Positions 12,290 to 24,356 of a stretch of 64,000 nt of DNA are shown here, one piece after another. Positions within the stretch are counted from its first letter, which is position 1; each line of letters opens with the position of its first letter. Source of the DNA: Gigaspora margarita (lineage: Eukaryota > Glomeromycota > Glomeromycetes > Diversisporales > Gigasporaceae); the NCBI GenBank assembly GCA_009809945.1, contig WTPW01000619.1:143905-207904 (forward strand), in the 5' to 3' direction. A program made the position numbers and the translations under genes. Below the pieces are notes generated by a model that was given only the letters and a program-made list of their open reading frames with translations, was not told where the DNA came from and ran no database searches.

Positions 12290-12411
12290 ATGCCACGACT
12301 CCAAAATGCAATACTAGTTTATAACTATTATATATATGCAGATCATTACCCCAAAATTTTTAGGGTATTCTAAAAATCACCCGATATGTATGATAATTAA
12401 AAATAGGATTA

Positions 12412-12746
12412 TATAAAATACCGCCATGGTGATGTATCGCTATCCTGATCAACCAATTAGATTGCAGGATCAGGTGTAATGTAAAATTAACCTCTTTGCT
12501 AAATATGCTACCCTAACTCTAACCCTAAACAAAACTACAGAATTGTTAATTTCACGTTATACCAGATCTTATATAGCGTGCGATCATCGCTATAGTAGTA
12601 TTTTACTAAATTCAACAAAAAATCCCAATTAATACTTAAAATAAAAAATCACTAACCCTAACCCTAAACTAAACTAACGAATTGTTAATTTCACATTACA
12701 CCAGATCTTATATAGTGTGCGATCATTGCTATAGTGGTATTTTACT
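12412..12746. mobile_element. MITE with ATAAAATACC termini and duplicated right end
   Basis: The left end ATAAAATACCGCCATGGTGA is inverted at the right as CTATAGTGGTATTTTACT. The sub-terminal words GATCAGGTGTAATGT and ACATTACACCAGATC are also inverted. A block of about 105 bp including the right end occurs twice (about 12505-12611 and 12650-12750). The same family is at 59086-59413. Confidence 0.65.
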
Positions 12747-13009
12747 AAATTCTTAAAAATATAGTTAAATTATTTAATTTTTAAAATTTTAAATATTAAT
12801 TTACTGCATTTTACATGTATATATCTATTTTTAAATATATAAAAAAATTTTTTTTATATATATTTATTAGTTTGTAAGCTTCTTTATGTAAAGTTTTTTT
12901 GCTTTTTTAATAATATTAAAATAATAAATTTGTTTAAAACTTAAATATCTAAATTTATATAATGATCTGCATTGTGCATATTGTTTATTTGTTTATATTT
13001 TTTTAACCA

Positions 13010-13150
13010 ATTAAATCGAATATCCGCTATACTGTTTTTTATAGTAAGAGTTACTTTAAAAATTTTTTTATATTGTGTATCTCAGAGATCTTCAAGTCAA
13101 TCAAATCGAATGTCTGCCGTGCTTTTTTGGACCAATTAAAACAAATGTCT
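13010..13150. mobile_element. Small repeated element, related copy inside 6001-6085
   Basis: The complement of this block matches 6001-6085 (GACTTGAAGATCTCTGAG and TTTTTAAAGTAA). Its ends carry an inverted TTTGATTGG/CCAATTAAA motif with ATGTCTGCCGTGC. It is a MITE relic of unknown superfamily. Confidence 0.5.
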
Positions 13151-13199
13151 GTTATGCTTCTAGGAGTCTAAACACTTTTGCAGTAATGTAACTATCACG

Positions 13200-16100
13200 T
13201 AGGGATATTACAGTCCGGCAAAGACCACGGTCCGAACTGGTCTTTTGAACCAGTCCATGCAGTTCCTGGTCTCTAAATTAGGACCGGTCCAAATAAATCG
13301 GTCCATAACAAATTTTTGCGATTACATAATTTATAATTTATATTAGTAAGTATATGCAATCACATTTTCTATTTCAAAGATCACTACCTTAAAAAAAAAA
13401 AGAGTTATTGGTTCGCATTATTATCCGTTTATAGTAAATCTACTATTCTACTAAAATATAATCGTATATAGAACAAACTTGTTTACAAAAATAAATTCTT
13501 CAATCAAAGTCAATTTACCGAAATTAGTTTTCGTGCACAATCTTTGAATGCTAAAACTAAAAATTTTACGGGTTCTTGACAATTCAAACAAGACAATTTC
13601 TAAATCAATTATTTGCGATTATTTTTTATCATGGAGTGATAATTATAATACCCTTTTACTTTATTGTTTTTATGAAAAATTACAAAATATAGTAGCCCGC
13701 CGATATAAAAAAAAAACTTATTCGTAAGATAAAAATTTCCATTTAAAATTAGAATAAAATATCCAATTACTTCGGACAATTTTTATACTTTTTTCTTTAA
13801 AAAAAAAAAAAAAAAATTAAAATTTATATAAATCTAGTAATATAAACGATATACTTCTTTAAATAAAGTAAAAAAAAACTTATTACCGTCATATCTCTTG
13901 CATCACTACTCACAAATTGCATCGTAATTCCCATGACTTGGAACTTCTAAAATTTGAATTTTATATTAAAGCATCTGGTTTGATACTATTTATATTGATC
14001 ACGCCATCACCTTAAAAAAATTTTTTTTTGATCAGAATAAAAAAGGATCTATGGCCCAAGGCGAGTTAGTATCCAGAACCTCAAATAGAAAATATTGCGC
14101 ATGCATCTTCGCATAGTGATTAATTCAGGATGAATCATGATGCTTGATGAACATAGCGATTAATCAATTTAGAATGAATCATGATGTTTGATAAATAACT
14201 AAAAATAAAGGAGTACAAATAGGTTAATTAAAAACGTTCTAAAAAAATAACAAAAAAGTAAATAAAGAAAAACTTGAATATAGTTCTCACGGCCCTAAAG
14301 AAAAATTCTTTGAATAACGCAATTAAGATCTAATCTAAAAATAAATAAAAATTAGCATTATTATATATAAAAAACCCCTTAAAAATCTTAGTGACCACAG
14401 AGTTCGCTCTTATAAAAAAAAAATAATAATAATAAAAAAAAATAAATTCTATAAAAAAGACGCGCTTTTGTTCTTTATTCGTTACTAGAAAAAAAAATGT
14501 CAGATTGCTTTTCTGAAAATCGTGCATTTATTAGCCCCGAAAATGATATTGATAATTTCCACGAAGATAGTACTTTAGACCTTGATAGCCAAGTGTCTCA
14601 GAAAACTACAACTACTACCGGTACTTTGCGATCCCAAGATAATTACAGACAAAGAAGACGAAGTTCGACGATTTGGCCCCATTTTGACACTAACACAACT
14701 GACCATCCTAGAGTACCTGTATGTCGAAAGTGCAATAAAGTTTTTGCAAAAACTACTGGTGTTTCGTCTCTACGAAGACATCTTAGTACACATCAAATTA
14801 GAGCACCCGCAAGTCGTCAAGCTATTTTTCATTTTTCCAAAACAGATCTGTATAACGAAGATGAGCAAAACAAAAGAGACCAAAAATTAATTACCTGGAT
14901 TATTGCTGACAAACAATCCTTTACAATTGTTGAAAATAAATATTTTAATGAATTTATCAACTTCATTGATCCTCGGTATATAATTCTGACAAGACAAGCC
15001 GCAAAACTAATGGTTGTTAATGAATTTGAAATTAGACGAAGTAGAATTGTTAATGATCTCGTAAGAATTCCCAGGAAGGTTTCTTTGACTGCTGACATGT
15101 GGACGTCCCAAAATTTTGAAGCTTTTCTCGGTGTTATGATTCACTATGTGGATGTTAATTGGCAAATGCGACATTTCCTTTTAGATATTATTCCATTCAA
15201 CGGCAGACACACAGGTGCAAATATGGCAGATACTATTAATAACCTTCTTGCTAATTTTAATATCAAAGATAAAGCTTTAGCTCTTACAACAGACAACGAG
15301 TTCACGATGATTGTTTGTGGACGATTAATTGTGCAAGAGCTGCAGCATGAATTTGACAATCTTGGGTTTTCACATTACCGCTGTGCTGCCCATGTTCTTG
15401 ATCTGGCCGCAAAACAAGGACTAAAAATAGTTGATTCTTCGGTCGAAAAAATTTGAAACTTAATGTCAAAAATTAGAGTATCTACCTGTCTCAATGACGA
15501 TTTACGTGGGCTATGCAATTTTAAAGGAATTCCATACCTTAAACCCGAATTAGACGTCGAGACGAGGTGGAACAGTATGTACTATATGCTACAAAAAATA
15601 AAAAAAATGCAAACACCTCTTCGATTGCTTGCAGCAGACCATCCATCGATCAATCTATTGTATCCAAATCTTAATGAGCTACAAAATTTAGAAGTAAGTA
15701 ACTTTGGCAAAGATAAAAAAAAATAAAAAAATAAATAAATAAAATGAAACAAAATAATAAACTATTAATTTAGGATGTGCTTACTCTTTTAAAACCAATT
15801 GAAGCAGCGACAAAGTTGCTTTCAGCAGCATCATACCCGACTATAGGTGATATCCGGTTAGTGTTTTTAAGTATCCAAAACTATTTGGATACATTTATTG
15901 AACAAGAAGAATTTTCTCAATATGCGGTAGCCATATCAATTCACCAAAAAATCAAGGAATATTGGACCATAATGGACAAACCTTTCGTTGTATCTGCAGT
16001 TCTTGATTCTCGTGCCAAACTCAAAATCTTTAGCAAAGAAGAGGCTATTAGTGCAAAAGAAACAGTTCAAGAAATTATGAGCCAATATTCATACGAATAT

Positions 16101-16993
16101 TAGACAACTTCACCTGTCTCTAATTATACCGAAGAAAGCCTGATCAAAACTGCCCGAAAGTTTTTTTGGAAGTGGCATAACAAATTTGAACCTGTAGAAA
16201 CTTCAGTTCCTAACTCTGCTATTAACGATTCTTTCGAAGAATCAACAACCACCAATGAATTAGATCGTTACATTGCATTAGAAACTATTGAAGAAGATAC
16301 AATTCCGCTGGACTGGTGGAAAGCAAACCAAAAAACTTACCTGATTCTTTCAAGGATGGCTTCTGACTATTTAAGTATCCAAGCAACCAGTGTTGCTTGT
16401 GAACAAGCGTTCTCCATAGCTGGTAATACTATCTCAAGAACTCGTAATCGGCTCCATTCTGAAATAGCAAGGGCATGTCTTTGTGTTAAAAGCTGGATCA
16501 GCAATGGAATAGGCGAAATCGAATAAAGTGATTATACTTGTTTTTAGAAAGGTAAAGAAGCTCTAAAATAAAATAATTGTTTGATACCCGTTATATTAAA
16601 AGGTATCATTAAATAAATATTTTGTTAGTATAGTACCTTTTAAATAAAGTTACAAATTTAAAATAAACTTATCTTTGATTTCCAATATCAAAAAGCGGTT
16701 CATTATTGCTGTATTTTTTTCAAGAATAAAAAACTATTGTCATATTAAAGTTTAAGTATAGTGATAATAAAATTACAAGCTTGTACGTACGCTAAAATTG
16801 ATATAGTATCACGATAGCTTAAATTCTCCATTTCTATTGGCTGTGGTAGACCAGTCTGAAGCCTGGTCCCGGACCAAACTGAACTAGAACCGGTTCATGA
16901 ACCGGTTTGTGAATTTTGGTTAGGTTCACGGTCTGCTACCCGGACCTGGTCTTTTGAACCAAGACCGGACCAGGACAGACCGTAACATCCCTA
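13200..16993. mobile_element. hAT DNA transposon (3.8 kb, complete but inactivated)
   Basis: The ends are TAGGGATATTAC and, inverted, TAGGGATGTTAC. The host duplication is CTATCACG at 13192-13199 and CTATCACA at 16994-17001 (7 of 8, the difference being a CpG to CpA change). Sub-terminal regions are rich in GGTCC, GGACC and GAACCGGTTC words, a usual hAT feature for transposase binding. The transposase relic lies at 14497-16526. The 5' part holds a 45-bp duplication near 14118-14205. Confidence 0.85.
14497..16526 (+). pseudogene. hAT transposase with two in-frame stops and one intron
   Basis: This protein would excise and reinsert the surrounding element. It starts at ATG 14497. A BED-type zinc finger (CRKCNKVFAKTTGVSS then RRHLSTH) lies at about residues 74-98. 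RNase H-like core segments follow, with TADMWTS and LTTDNE holding likely catalytic Asp residues. The C-terminal hAT dimerisation segment near 16310-16500 includes WWKANQ, ACEQAFSIAGNTISR and LHSEIA. An 80-bp intron (15694-15773, GTAAGT to TTTAG) joins the reading frames in phase 0. TGA at 15454-15456 and TAG at 16101-16103 interrupt otherwise continuous homology-like sequence. At the TGA, tryptophan is the natural reading. Length without stops, about 650 residues, is normal for the family. It is a recently silenced copy, unless the stops are read through. Confidence 0.85.
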
Positions 16994-17064
16994 CTATCAC
17001 ATGGTATAATATAATTCAGATTAACTTTTTGTCTTTAGGTTAAGATTAGGGTTAGAGTTCGTAT

Positions 17065-19327
17065 CAGAGATATGTAAAAATTTGGATATCAAATCATAAA
17101 TCTTTATTTGGGTATCAAGCAATATTTGAATAAAATTTGAATAAAAAAATTAAAAATTTAGAAAAATTTGGATATTAAATTTTATTATTTCGTTAATTAA
17201 AATACAGCATATTTATGAATTTTTACTTAAATTTTGTCTAGCATCTTCTAAAAGATTATTATAAACCAAAAAACTTCTTTCTGTAGCACAAGAAGAAATA
17301 GACAACCAAATGTAAATTGAAGCTATACTACTTAAAATCGGAAGTGAAGAAGATACTTTATTCCAAAATTCCTCCAAATTATTAAATTCAATTAAGGTCA
17401 AATCTAGATTACAATAAAAAGCCCATTTGTGCAATAATTTATCAGTAAGATTACTAAATTCAGGAATTTGTATCAAATAATTTTGAATATTACGATTAAT
17501 AGTAGCTAACTTAATAAAGTAAGAATTAAAAATTTGTACTATGATAAAAAGAGATCGAAAAGAATAATGTAAAAAATGATTATCAAATTTTTTATATGCA
17601 GCAACAAAAGCTACTTGAAATACGGAATTAAAAATATGTGGTTTATATTTAAGATTTGTAATGTACAAATTCACCTTATTTCCAAAGTCTGTACTGAATT
17701 TACTATCCTTTAAAAAAATTTCGAGTTGTTGTATTCTATTTTCAACAAATGGAATAACTGGTTCATTTTCAGATTGAAAAAAATTAAGATCTGCAATAAG
17801 TCTTTCAGCATATTGCTGAATAAATGTCAAATAAATTTGAACTCAGCCATATTCTTCAGGATTATTAAAAATGTCCATAATTTTGTTGATTGTCTTAGTT
17901 GCTTCAATTTTTTGTTTTTCTTCATAAAATACTTAGAAATATTTTAGGTAATCATACAAATAAAACACTATTTGAAACCAGGTATTCCAACGAGTTGCAA
18001 CTAGTAATAGCATAAACTTAAATGAAGAATCCAATTGTTGATTTAATTTGTGACACTTTAAATAATGCATATATCGAGTTTTATGGGCTCTAGCATGTAT
18101 AATGTCTTTTTGATATTCAAAATTAATGCTTTAATACTGTTAAAATGATAGATTGATGTTCATGATTCACTAAAAATACAGTAAATAAATTTATTAATAT
18201 TGTATATACATATAGAATATATTTTATTTAAATAATATTATAATTCATTTACTCAATTAAATTCATTATATGAGCTGAACAGGTATTATGTTTTAATTGT
18301 AATATTATAGGACTTAAAGCTTCATGAAAACATTTTTTTATATAAAAAGTAGAATCTGAAACAATTATTTTAAGAAGAGTAAAGGAAATGTTCCATTTAG
18401 CTAAAAGTCGTATGAGTAGTTTACAGTTTGCAAAAAATTGACAGAAACAAGTTTTGTTACTCCATATTAAGAAAACAATATATTGATTACACTACGCCCT
18501 TTAATATCCATTGTTTCATTAATTATGACTGCTACAAGCTTTTCACTAAATATATAATATAAGCTTTCTAAGTGGTTTTCAAAAACCTTTAGTAAGTATA
18601 ATCGATGTAATGCATTTGCTATAGGTACACAACCACCCTCCTTGCAATATGTATTCAAGAATCCATGGAACTTGTTAAGCTTTTCTAGCAGTTTATCAGC
18701 CTTAGCCCAGGCTTCAACAAAATTACAAAGAAATTCTTTTTTTTTATCAACCATCAATAAAGATAAAGAAAGATACAGTTGTTGGGTTTGGTTTGAGGAT
18801 TTCAAGTAAGCTTTATGGTTTTTTTTGTGGGTTTTGAAATTTATATGTAAAGAAATAAAAGACTTATTTTTGTAATTAACACTGTGATTACAAAAGCAGT
18901 ACATAAGCATCCCAGAATCAAAAAAAAAGTGTTCTGAAAACTCTTGTGCATGGCTATAAGCACTGGTTTTTTTAGGAGAACTCATTTTTGTTTTTGTTTT
19001 TTTTTTGTATATATTCAAGAATGCACCTTTCAAAGAACAAAAGAACTACATATGTCAACAATTTTTGCTTATGCGTGTTCAAAGAACAAACTGTTAAATT
19101 ATTTATACTAGACTCATATGCAACATTACGCACATTCTGATTGGTTAAACCTATTAGCCAGATCACATGAATTCAAAAATCAACAAAAATTTGGTTATAC
19201 TTTGAATATTTATGGGCCAAAATTTGAAAAATTTGGGTTAAGTGCCAAAATTTGAAAATTTTGAAATCGGAAGCAAAAATTTGAAAAAATTTGGAAAAAT
19301 TTGTTTTCAAATTTATTCATGTCCTTG
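17065..19327. mobile_element. Second hAT transposon (2.26 kb, decayed)
   Basis: The ends are CAGAGATATGTAAAAATTTG and, inverted, CAAGGACATGAATAAATTTG. A perfect 8-bp TSD GTTCGTAT lies at 17057-17064 and 19328-19335. Sub-terminal sequence repeats AAATTTG and CAAAATTTG many times. It lies only 63 bp from the right TSD of the 3.8-kb hAT but has different ends, so it is another family. Confidence 0.85.
17213..19033 (-). pseudogene. hAT transposase relic
   Basis: The minus strand encodes a decayed transposase. The N-terminal part (19033-18467) has a zinc-finger-like stretch with CFCNHSVNYKN and KTHKKNH, similar in layout to the finger of hAT-derived proteins. The middle part is broken but includes RWNTWFQIVFYLYDYLKYF near 17995. 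The C-terminal part (17830-17213) ends with the hAT dimerisation signature SSCATERSFLVYNNLL. A TGA at 17845-17843 interrupts EEYG-VQIYLTF, and at least one more stop follows KYF. The start is uncertain, because ATG 19033 precedes a run of Lys codons and a second ATG near 18985 is equally possible. It cannot yield an active enzyme. Confidence 0.75.
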
Positions 19328-19813
19328 GTTCGTATATATAGACTTAAAAGGCTACTATCTATATATAAAATTGTGTTCTAGACATTTTTATGTGGTTTTC
19401 AAAGCTGATTTAAACATTAGTTTTCAAGTATTTTCACTTTTTTCTCTTTTTTTCTTCTTGTACATGTGATCCAGGAAGATCAAAATTTACATTCTCTGAT
19501 TGGTTAATTCTCATGCGCCACATCATGTTACTACAAAAGTGTCTAGACCAGGGACTTGTAAATCAATATTTTGATTAAAATACAGCTATTTTTGTTTAAT
19601 AAACATGCCTATAATCATCACTTGTGCATGTTGTTGCAGATACATTCTATTATATGATTGTGTCGTAGCAAAAAAAAACAGAAAAAACTTTAAAATTTCG
19701 TTATATAACTTTTTATTAATATATGTATATAACGGATTTATAATAAATTTTTATATTTAAATTCTGTTATACGCCTATTCTATTATATACATGTCCGTTA
19801 TATACAAAGTTTT

Positions 19814-21289
19814 TAGGGTTGGGGCATGGTATCAGAGGGGCAAATCTTACATTTTTGATACTCCTGCACTTACTTTTTTGATACTGATCGACATGAAAAT
19901 CCCAGTAAAAATAAGAATTTTTAAAACTTTGAGTGAAGATATCTTGGCAACCATAAGACCAAATTTGGTAAAACTTTTTTTATTTGAATTCTATGGCTTC
20001 ATAGAATTCAAATAAAAAAAATTCATCGAATTTAGTCAAGTGGTTGTCAAGTTATCTTCGCTCAAAGTCAGAGAAAATCAAAACGCCTATCAAAATAGAA
20101 GCTGCACCAAATTTTTTATCTAACTTTGAGCGAAGATACCTTGACAACCATCTGACCAAATTTGATAAAACTTTTTTTTTGAATTCTATAGCTTTATATA
20201 ATTCAAATAAAAAAAATTTTATCGAATTTAGTCAAGTGGTTGTCAAGATATCTTCACTCAAAGTTAGAAAAAAATTTGGCGCAGCTTCTATTTTGATAGT
20301 TTTGACTTTGAGCGAAGATATCTTGACAACCACTTGACTAAATACGATAAAAATTTTTTTATTTGAATTATATGAAGCTATAGAATTCAAAAAAAAAAGT
20401 TTTATCAAATTTGGTCAGATGGTTGTCGAGGTATCTTCGCTCAAAGTTAGATAAAAAATTTGGCACAGCTTCTATTTTGATAGGCGTTTTGATTTTCTCT
20501 GACTTTCAGCGAAGATAACTCGACAACCACTTGACTAAATTCGATGAATTTTTTTTTTATTGAATTCTATGAAGCCATAGAATTCAAATAAAAAAGTTTT
20601 ACCAAATTTGGTCTTATGGTGCCAAGATATCTTCGCTCAAAGTTTTGAAAATTCTTATTTTTACTAGGATTTTCATGTTGATCAGTATCAAAAAAGTAAG
20701 TGCAGGAGTATCAAAAACGTAAGATTTGCATCAGAGGGCATGCCCTTTGGCCAAAAGGCATGCCCCTATCATGTGATATTATCATGTGATTTGAAAGGAA
20801 TATGATTGGATAATTAAGTATGCTAGAGTCATAGTAAAAAAATTATAACACAACTATAGCCCAAACTTAGTTGTCTATTTGGTTTTTCTAAAAAAAATTT
20901 ATTTTTTATCAGAAATATTTATAATATAAAATAAAACATTGTAGCAGCAAATTATTTTTTATATCATTTATATTTTCAGCATTTTTTAATATAAAATATA
21001 TAATAAAGAAATGTTCAAAGCCAATAATAAATGATATATTTTATAGTTAGTTAAAATACTTTATAAATTTGCTATGATAATTAGTAAAAAAAAATCAAGA
21101 AATTAATCAATAGCAGACTAAAGCAAAATATTTTTTCTAAAGGCTCAAAAAAGATAGTGAGAAGAAAGTTTAGAATATTAATTTATTGGTCAATCGATCT
21201 ATATAAATTAGCCAATCATATTCATTATAGGAGGCATGCCCGGGGCACAAAGGGGCATGCCTCAAAAATTTTCTGTGCCCCCAACTCTA
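19814..21289. mobile_element. Middle hAT element of the nest
   Basis: The ends are TAGGGTTGGGGCA and, inverted, TAGAGTTGGGGGCA. A perfect TSD, AAAGTTTT, lies at 19806-19813 and 21290-21297. Sub-terminal hairpins with GGCATGCCC occur at each end (20738-20768 and 21232-21264). It is about 577 bp without the foldback inside it. Confidence 0.85.
19840..20729. mobile_element. Inner foldback element, hierarchical palindrome
   Basis: 890 bp is almost fully self-complementary around position 20285, beginning GCAAATCTTAC and ending GTAAGATTTGC. Each arm is itself built of smaller palindromes, each pairing CGAAGATATCTTGACAACCA-type blocks around GAATTCTAT-ATAGAATTC cores. A perfect 9-bp TSD, ATCAGAGGG, lies at 19831-19839 and 20730-20738, the size used by Mutator-like elements. 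ORFs inside are compositional. A diverged copy is at 30537-30905. Confidence 0.85.
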
Positions 21290-21590
21290 AAAGTTTTAAA
21301 AACTTACCATGCTAGTTTATTATGAATATACAATATCCTATTTTTTTAAAATGTGCTTAGAATATTCTGTATTTGAAATTTTGCTAACGTAAAAAATAAT
21401 CACTACTCTTTCACGTGAAGTTGCACAAGCAAATATGAAATATGATTGGTGGATTAAAATAGCTAACCAATCAGATTCTTCATGTAACTTCGCATGCATA
21501 AAAAAAGTAAAAATTGTTTTATAATGCGATATCCAATAAAAATTGCGATTAATTGTAATCTAATGTTTTCGAAATTTTTACTGGTCCCTG

Positions 21591-22805
21591 GTCTAGACCC
21601 CTGGTGCAGTTAATAAACATATTCTATGTTTTATTATAAAAATCTCCCCTGGTTAAATTTCTCCTTCTATCGCGAATTGTCAATTAAATTAATTCAATAA
21701 TATACTGACACAATAAATTCATTAACATATATTTACATTTTATCTCCTTTGAAATACTGTAAACACGTAGATAATTGCTGTTAACCAGAATTAATATAAC
21801 ACTAACACTTACTGTTAACAACTTAATCACAGAATGAGATATAAAGAAAAAAACATTGATTTAAAATAGACAGCCGATTTTATAAATTTATTTATGATAA
21901 TGTCAATTTATGAAATAATACTTATTTTTTTTAAAAAAAAAAAAAAATTCATACAAGTAAACTAGAATAAGCTCCATAATTATAATAAGCAATAAATTTT
22001 CACTGATAAAAAAGGGTTGTAAAAATCTCTTAAAGACACATCTGATAGTAAGATTTGAGTGGACAATGACCAGGTATCTAAAATAAAACTCATAGTGTAT
22101 GGGCATGTGCATGACTAGCTTTTTATGAACCTGTCTAAATATAATAACCACATCTTAATATCTAATCATTTCTCAACTTCTGAAAGAATGATCAATTTTC
22201 GTATCATTCAATTCCTCTTGGTGAAATGAATCGAATGGTACTAAAATTGGTCAATTCCGATCAGTGTTCATATGATTTTTTTTTAAAGAGTAGGACTTTG
22301 CCTTGGTCTTTATTGAATTGATTTTACAAATTTGTAATTTAACACCATTTATTAATTGACTGTGATTAGAGCTAGTTTACTCTCGGTCTAACTAGAGTTG
22401 TCATAATGTGAATAATAAAAATTCATAGTGCGAATAGAGATAGAAATAAGCTAAATTTATTCTAATTTAAACCAAAATAATACTGAATTTGTACAAGAAT
22501 GCTTTTTTTTTTTTAAACATACAGATATAGATTAGAATGAGCATATTTAACCATATCATATGGCTTAGATCCGTTATCTGTTTTCATATTACTGTTATAT
22601 TCATAAATTCTGGGACACCCCAAAAAAATTTGCCAATAATGATTCGGCCGATCCGGTTAAGTTATTGATTCGGTACTGTATGATCCATATCATTTGCAAA
22701 ATGTCAACGATTTTAAATTTTCGTTCGAATGATTGTTTGGTGTGCTTAGTTTGTATGAAAATTTATGGAAAAAACTAATCATATCAACCAATAAACCTTA
22801 ACAAA
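21591..22805. other. AT-rich intergenic stretch
   Basis: No gene is supported. Around 22190-22265 there are ATTGG/CCAAT and AATGATCAATT style inverted words, and 22610-22700 has GATTCGGCCGATCCGGTTAAG. These look like MITE debris without clear ends. Confidence 0.4.
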
Positions 22806-23000
22806 AAATGTAAAAAAGGAATCGAATATAAATTAGACTTTTATAATAAATATATTACTTGAACAGGTGCCGCTATTAAAAAAGTTAAATATGTTCATGA
22901 ATTTGTCGACTGATTTAAAAATGAATCTCAGTTTAGGATTCCAAGCGACCAAGATATTATTAATATTTGTCGAGAAAGTAAAAAATTTGATATGTTTATA
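22806..23000 (+). pseudogene. Unidentified protein-coding relic with two TGA codons
   Basis: One frame stays open for about 65 codons except for two TGA triplets. Pieces read GIEYKLDFYNKYIT, then TGAAIKKVKYVHEFVD, then FKNESQFRIPSDQDIINICR. The balanced charge and hydrophobic pattern look like real protein, and both TGA positions would suit tryptophan. I do not recognise the family. It stops just before the minisatellite at 23020, which may have disrupted it. Confidence 0.4.
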
Positions 23001-23019
23001 TTTATTTATATATTTTTCA

Positions 23020-23968
23020 TCTTCAACAAGAAACGAAACATAATTAGGAATAAATAAATGCTTTCATTTGAACGAAAATGGATCTTGCCAAAGAATAGGT
23101 GTCGAAATTTAGTTTAATTTTTTAAAACTGAATTTTTCGTCTTTAACAAGAAACGAAAATAATTAGAAATGAATAAATGCCTTCATTTTAATGAAAATGG
23201 ATCTTGCCAAAGAATAGAAATCGAAACTTAGTTCAATTTTTTAAAACTTAATTTTCGTCTTCGACAAGAAACGAAAAATAATTAGAAATGAATAAGGCTT
23301 CATTTGAACGAAAATGAACCTTGCCAATGAATAGAAATTAAAATTTTGCACAATTTTTTAAAAACAAATTTTCGTTGAAAAATACTTAGAAATGAATAAA
23401 GGCTTCATTTGAACGAAAATGGATCTTGCCAAAGAATAGGAATTGAAATTTTACACAATTTTTTTAAAAACAAATTTTTGTCAAAAAATAATTAGAAATG
23501 AATAAAGACTTCATTTGAACGAAAATGGATCTTGCCAAAGAATAAGAATTGAAAATTTACATTTTTAAAAACAAATTTTTGTCGAAAAATAATTAGAAAT
23601 GAATAAAAGGTTTCATTTAACGAAAATGGATCTTGCCAGAATTGAAATTCTACACAATTTTTTAAAAACAAATTTTTGTCGAAAAATAATTAGAAATGAA
23701 TAAAGGCTTCATTTGAACGAAAATGGATCTTGCCAGAATTAAAATTTTACACAATTTTTTAAAAACAAATTTTTGTCGAAAAATAATTAGAAATGAATAA
23801 AGGCTTCGTTTGAATGAAAATGGATCTTGACAAAGAATAGGAATTAAAATTTTACAAATTTTTTAAAACTGAATTTTTGTCGAAAAATAATTAGAAATGA
23901 ATAAAGGCTTCGTTTAAGCGAAAATGGATTGTGCCAAAAGAGTAGAAATTGAAATTTTATGTGATATT
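23020..23968. repeat. Minisatellite, nine units of about 100-120 bp
   Basis: Each unit contains AATAATTAGAAATGAATAAA, CTTCATTTGAACGAAAATGG, ATCTTGCCAAAGAATAG and a run TTTTTTAAAAACAAATTTT. Units shorten from about 120 bp at the left to about 97-105 bp at the right through deletions in the spacer. The central CATTTGAACGAAAATGGATC part is the best conserved. Confidence 0.85.
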
Positions 23969-24189
23969 TAGTCTTATTATATATATATTAGTCACCTGAT
24001 CATATTAAATTATGTATCTGATATATCTGTTACTGAATCTTACTATTCCCCGAAATCTCTTAACCGGACTTGCCAAAAATCATTTGGCAAATTTTTATAG
24101 GTTTCCCAAAATTTATGAAAATAGCAGTAAATTTAACAGATATCCGACAGATTTTACTAGTATCCAACAGATAACGGATCCAGGCTCTA

Positions 24190-24356
24190 AGGGTAGTGAC
24201 AGATATTACGTAATATTTTTTTACTATACCCTCTACCCCCCTCCCCCCCACGTAAGAGAAACTTGATTGGTTATTATAAATTTATATATCTAACGTAAAA
24301 CAATCAGGGACCCCCCTCCCCCCCTCAGGATATTACGTAATATCTGTTATTACCCT
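24190..24356. mobile_element. Short MITE with C/G-rich loop, 167 bp
   Basis: AGGGTAGTGACAGATATTAC at the left is inverted at the right as GTAATATCTGTTATTACCCT. The palindrome ATATTACGTAATAT sits in both arms. Two C runs (TACCCCCCTCCCCCCC and GACCCCCCTCCCCCCC) lie inside. The TSD is not resolved. Confidence 0.75.

Larger units (their letters stand above)
19549..21590. mobile_element. Outer hAT element of a three-level nest
   Basis: The ends are CAGGGACTTGTAAA and, inverted, CAGGGACCAGTAAAA. A perfect TSD, GTCTAGAC, lies at 19541-19548 and 21591-21598. Removing the inner element and its duplication leaves about 558 bp with no transposase, so it is non-autonomous. Confidence 0.85.

Noticed and set aside
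19791..20337. ORFs within the nested foldback
   Set aside because: They are mirrored across the palindrome and encode repeat sequence, not protein.
23020..23968. CRISPR-like array
   Set aside because: Units are tandem without unique spacers, and the genome is eukaryotic.
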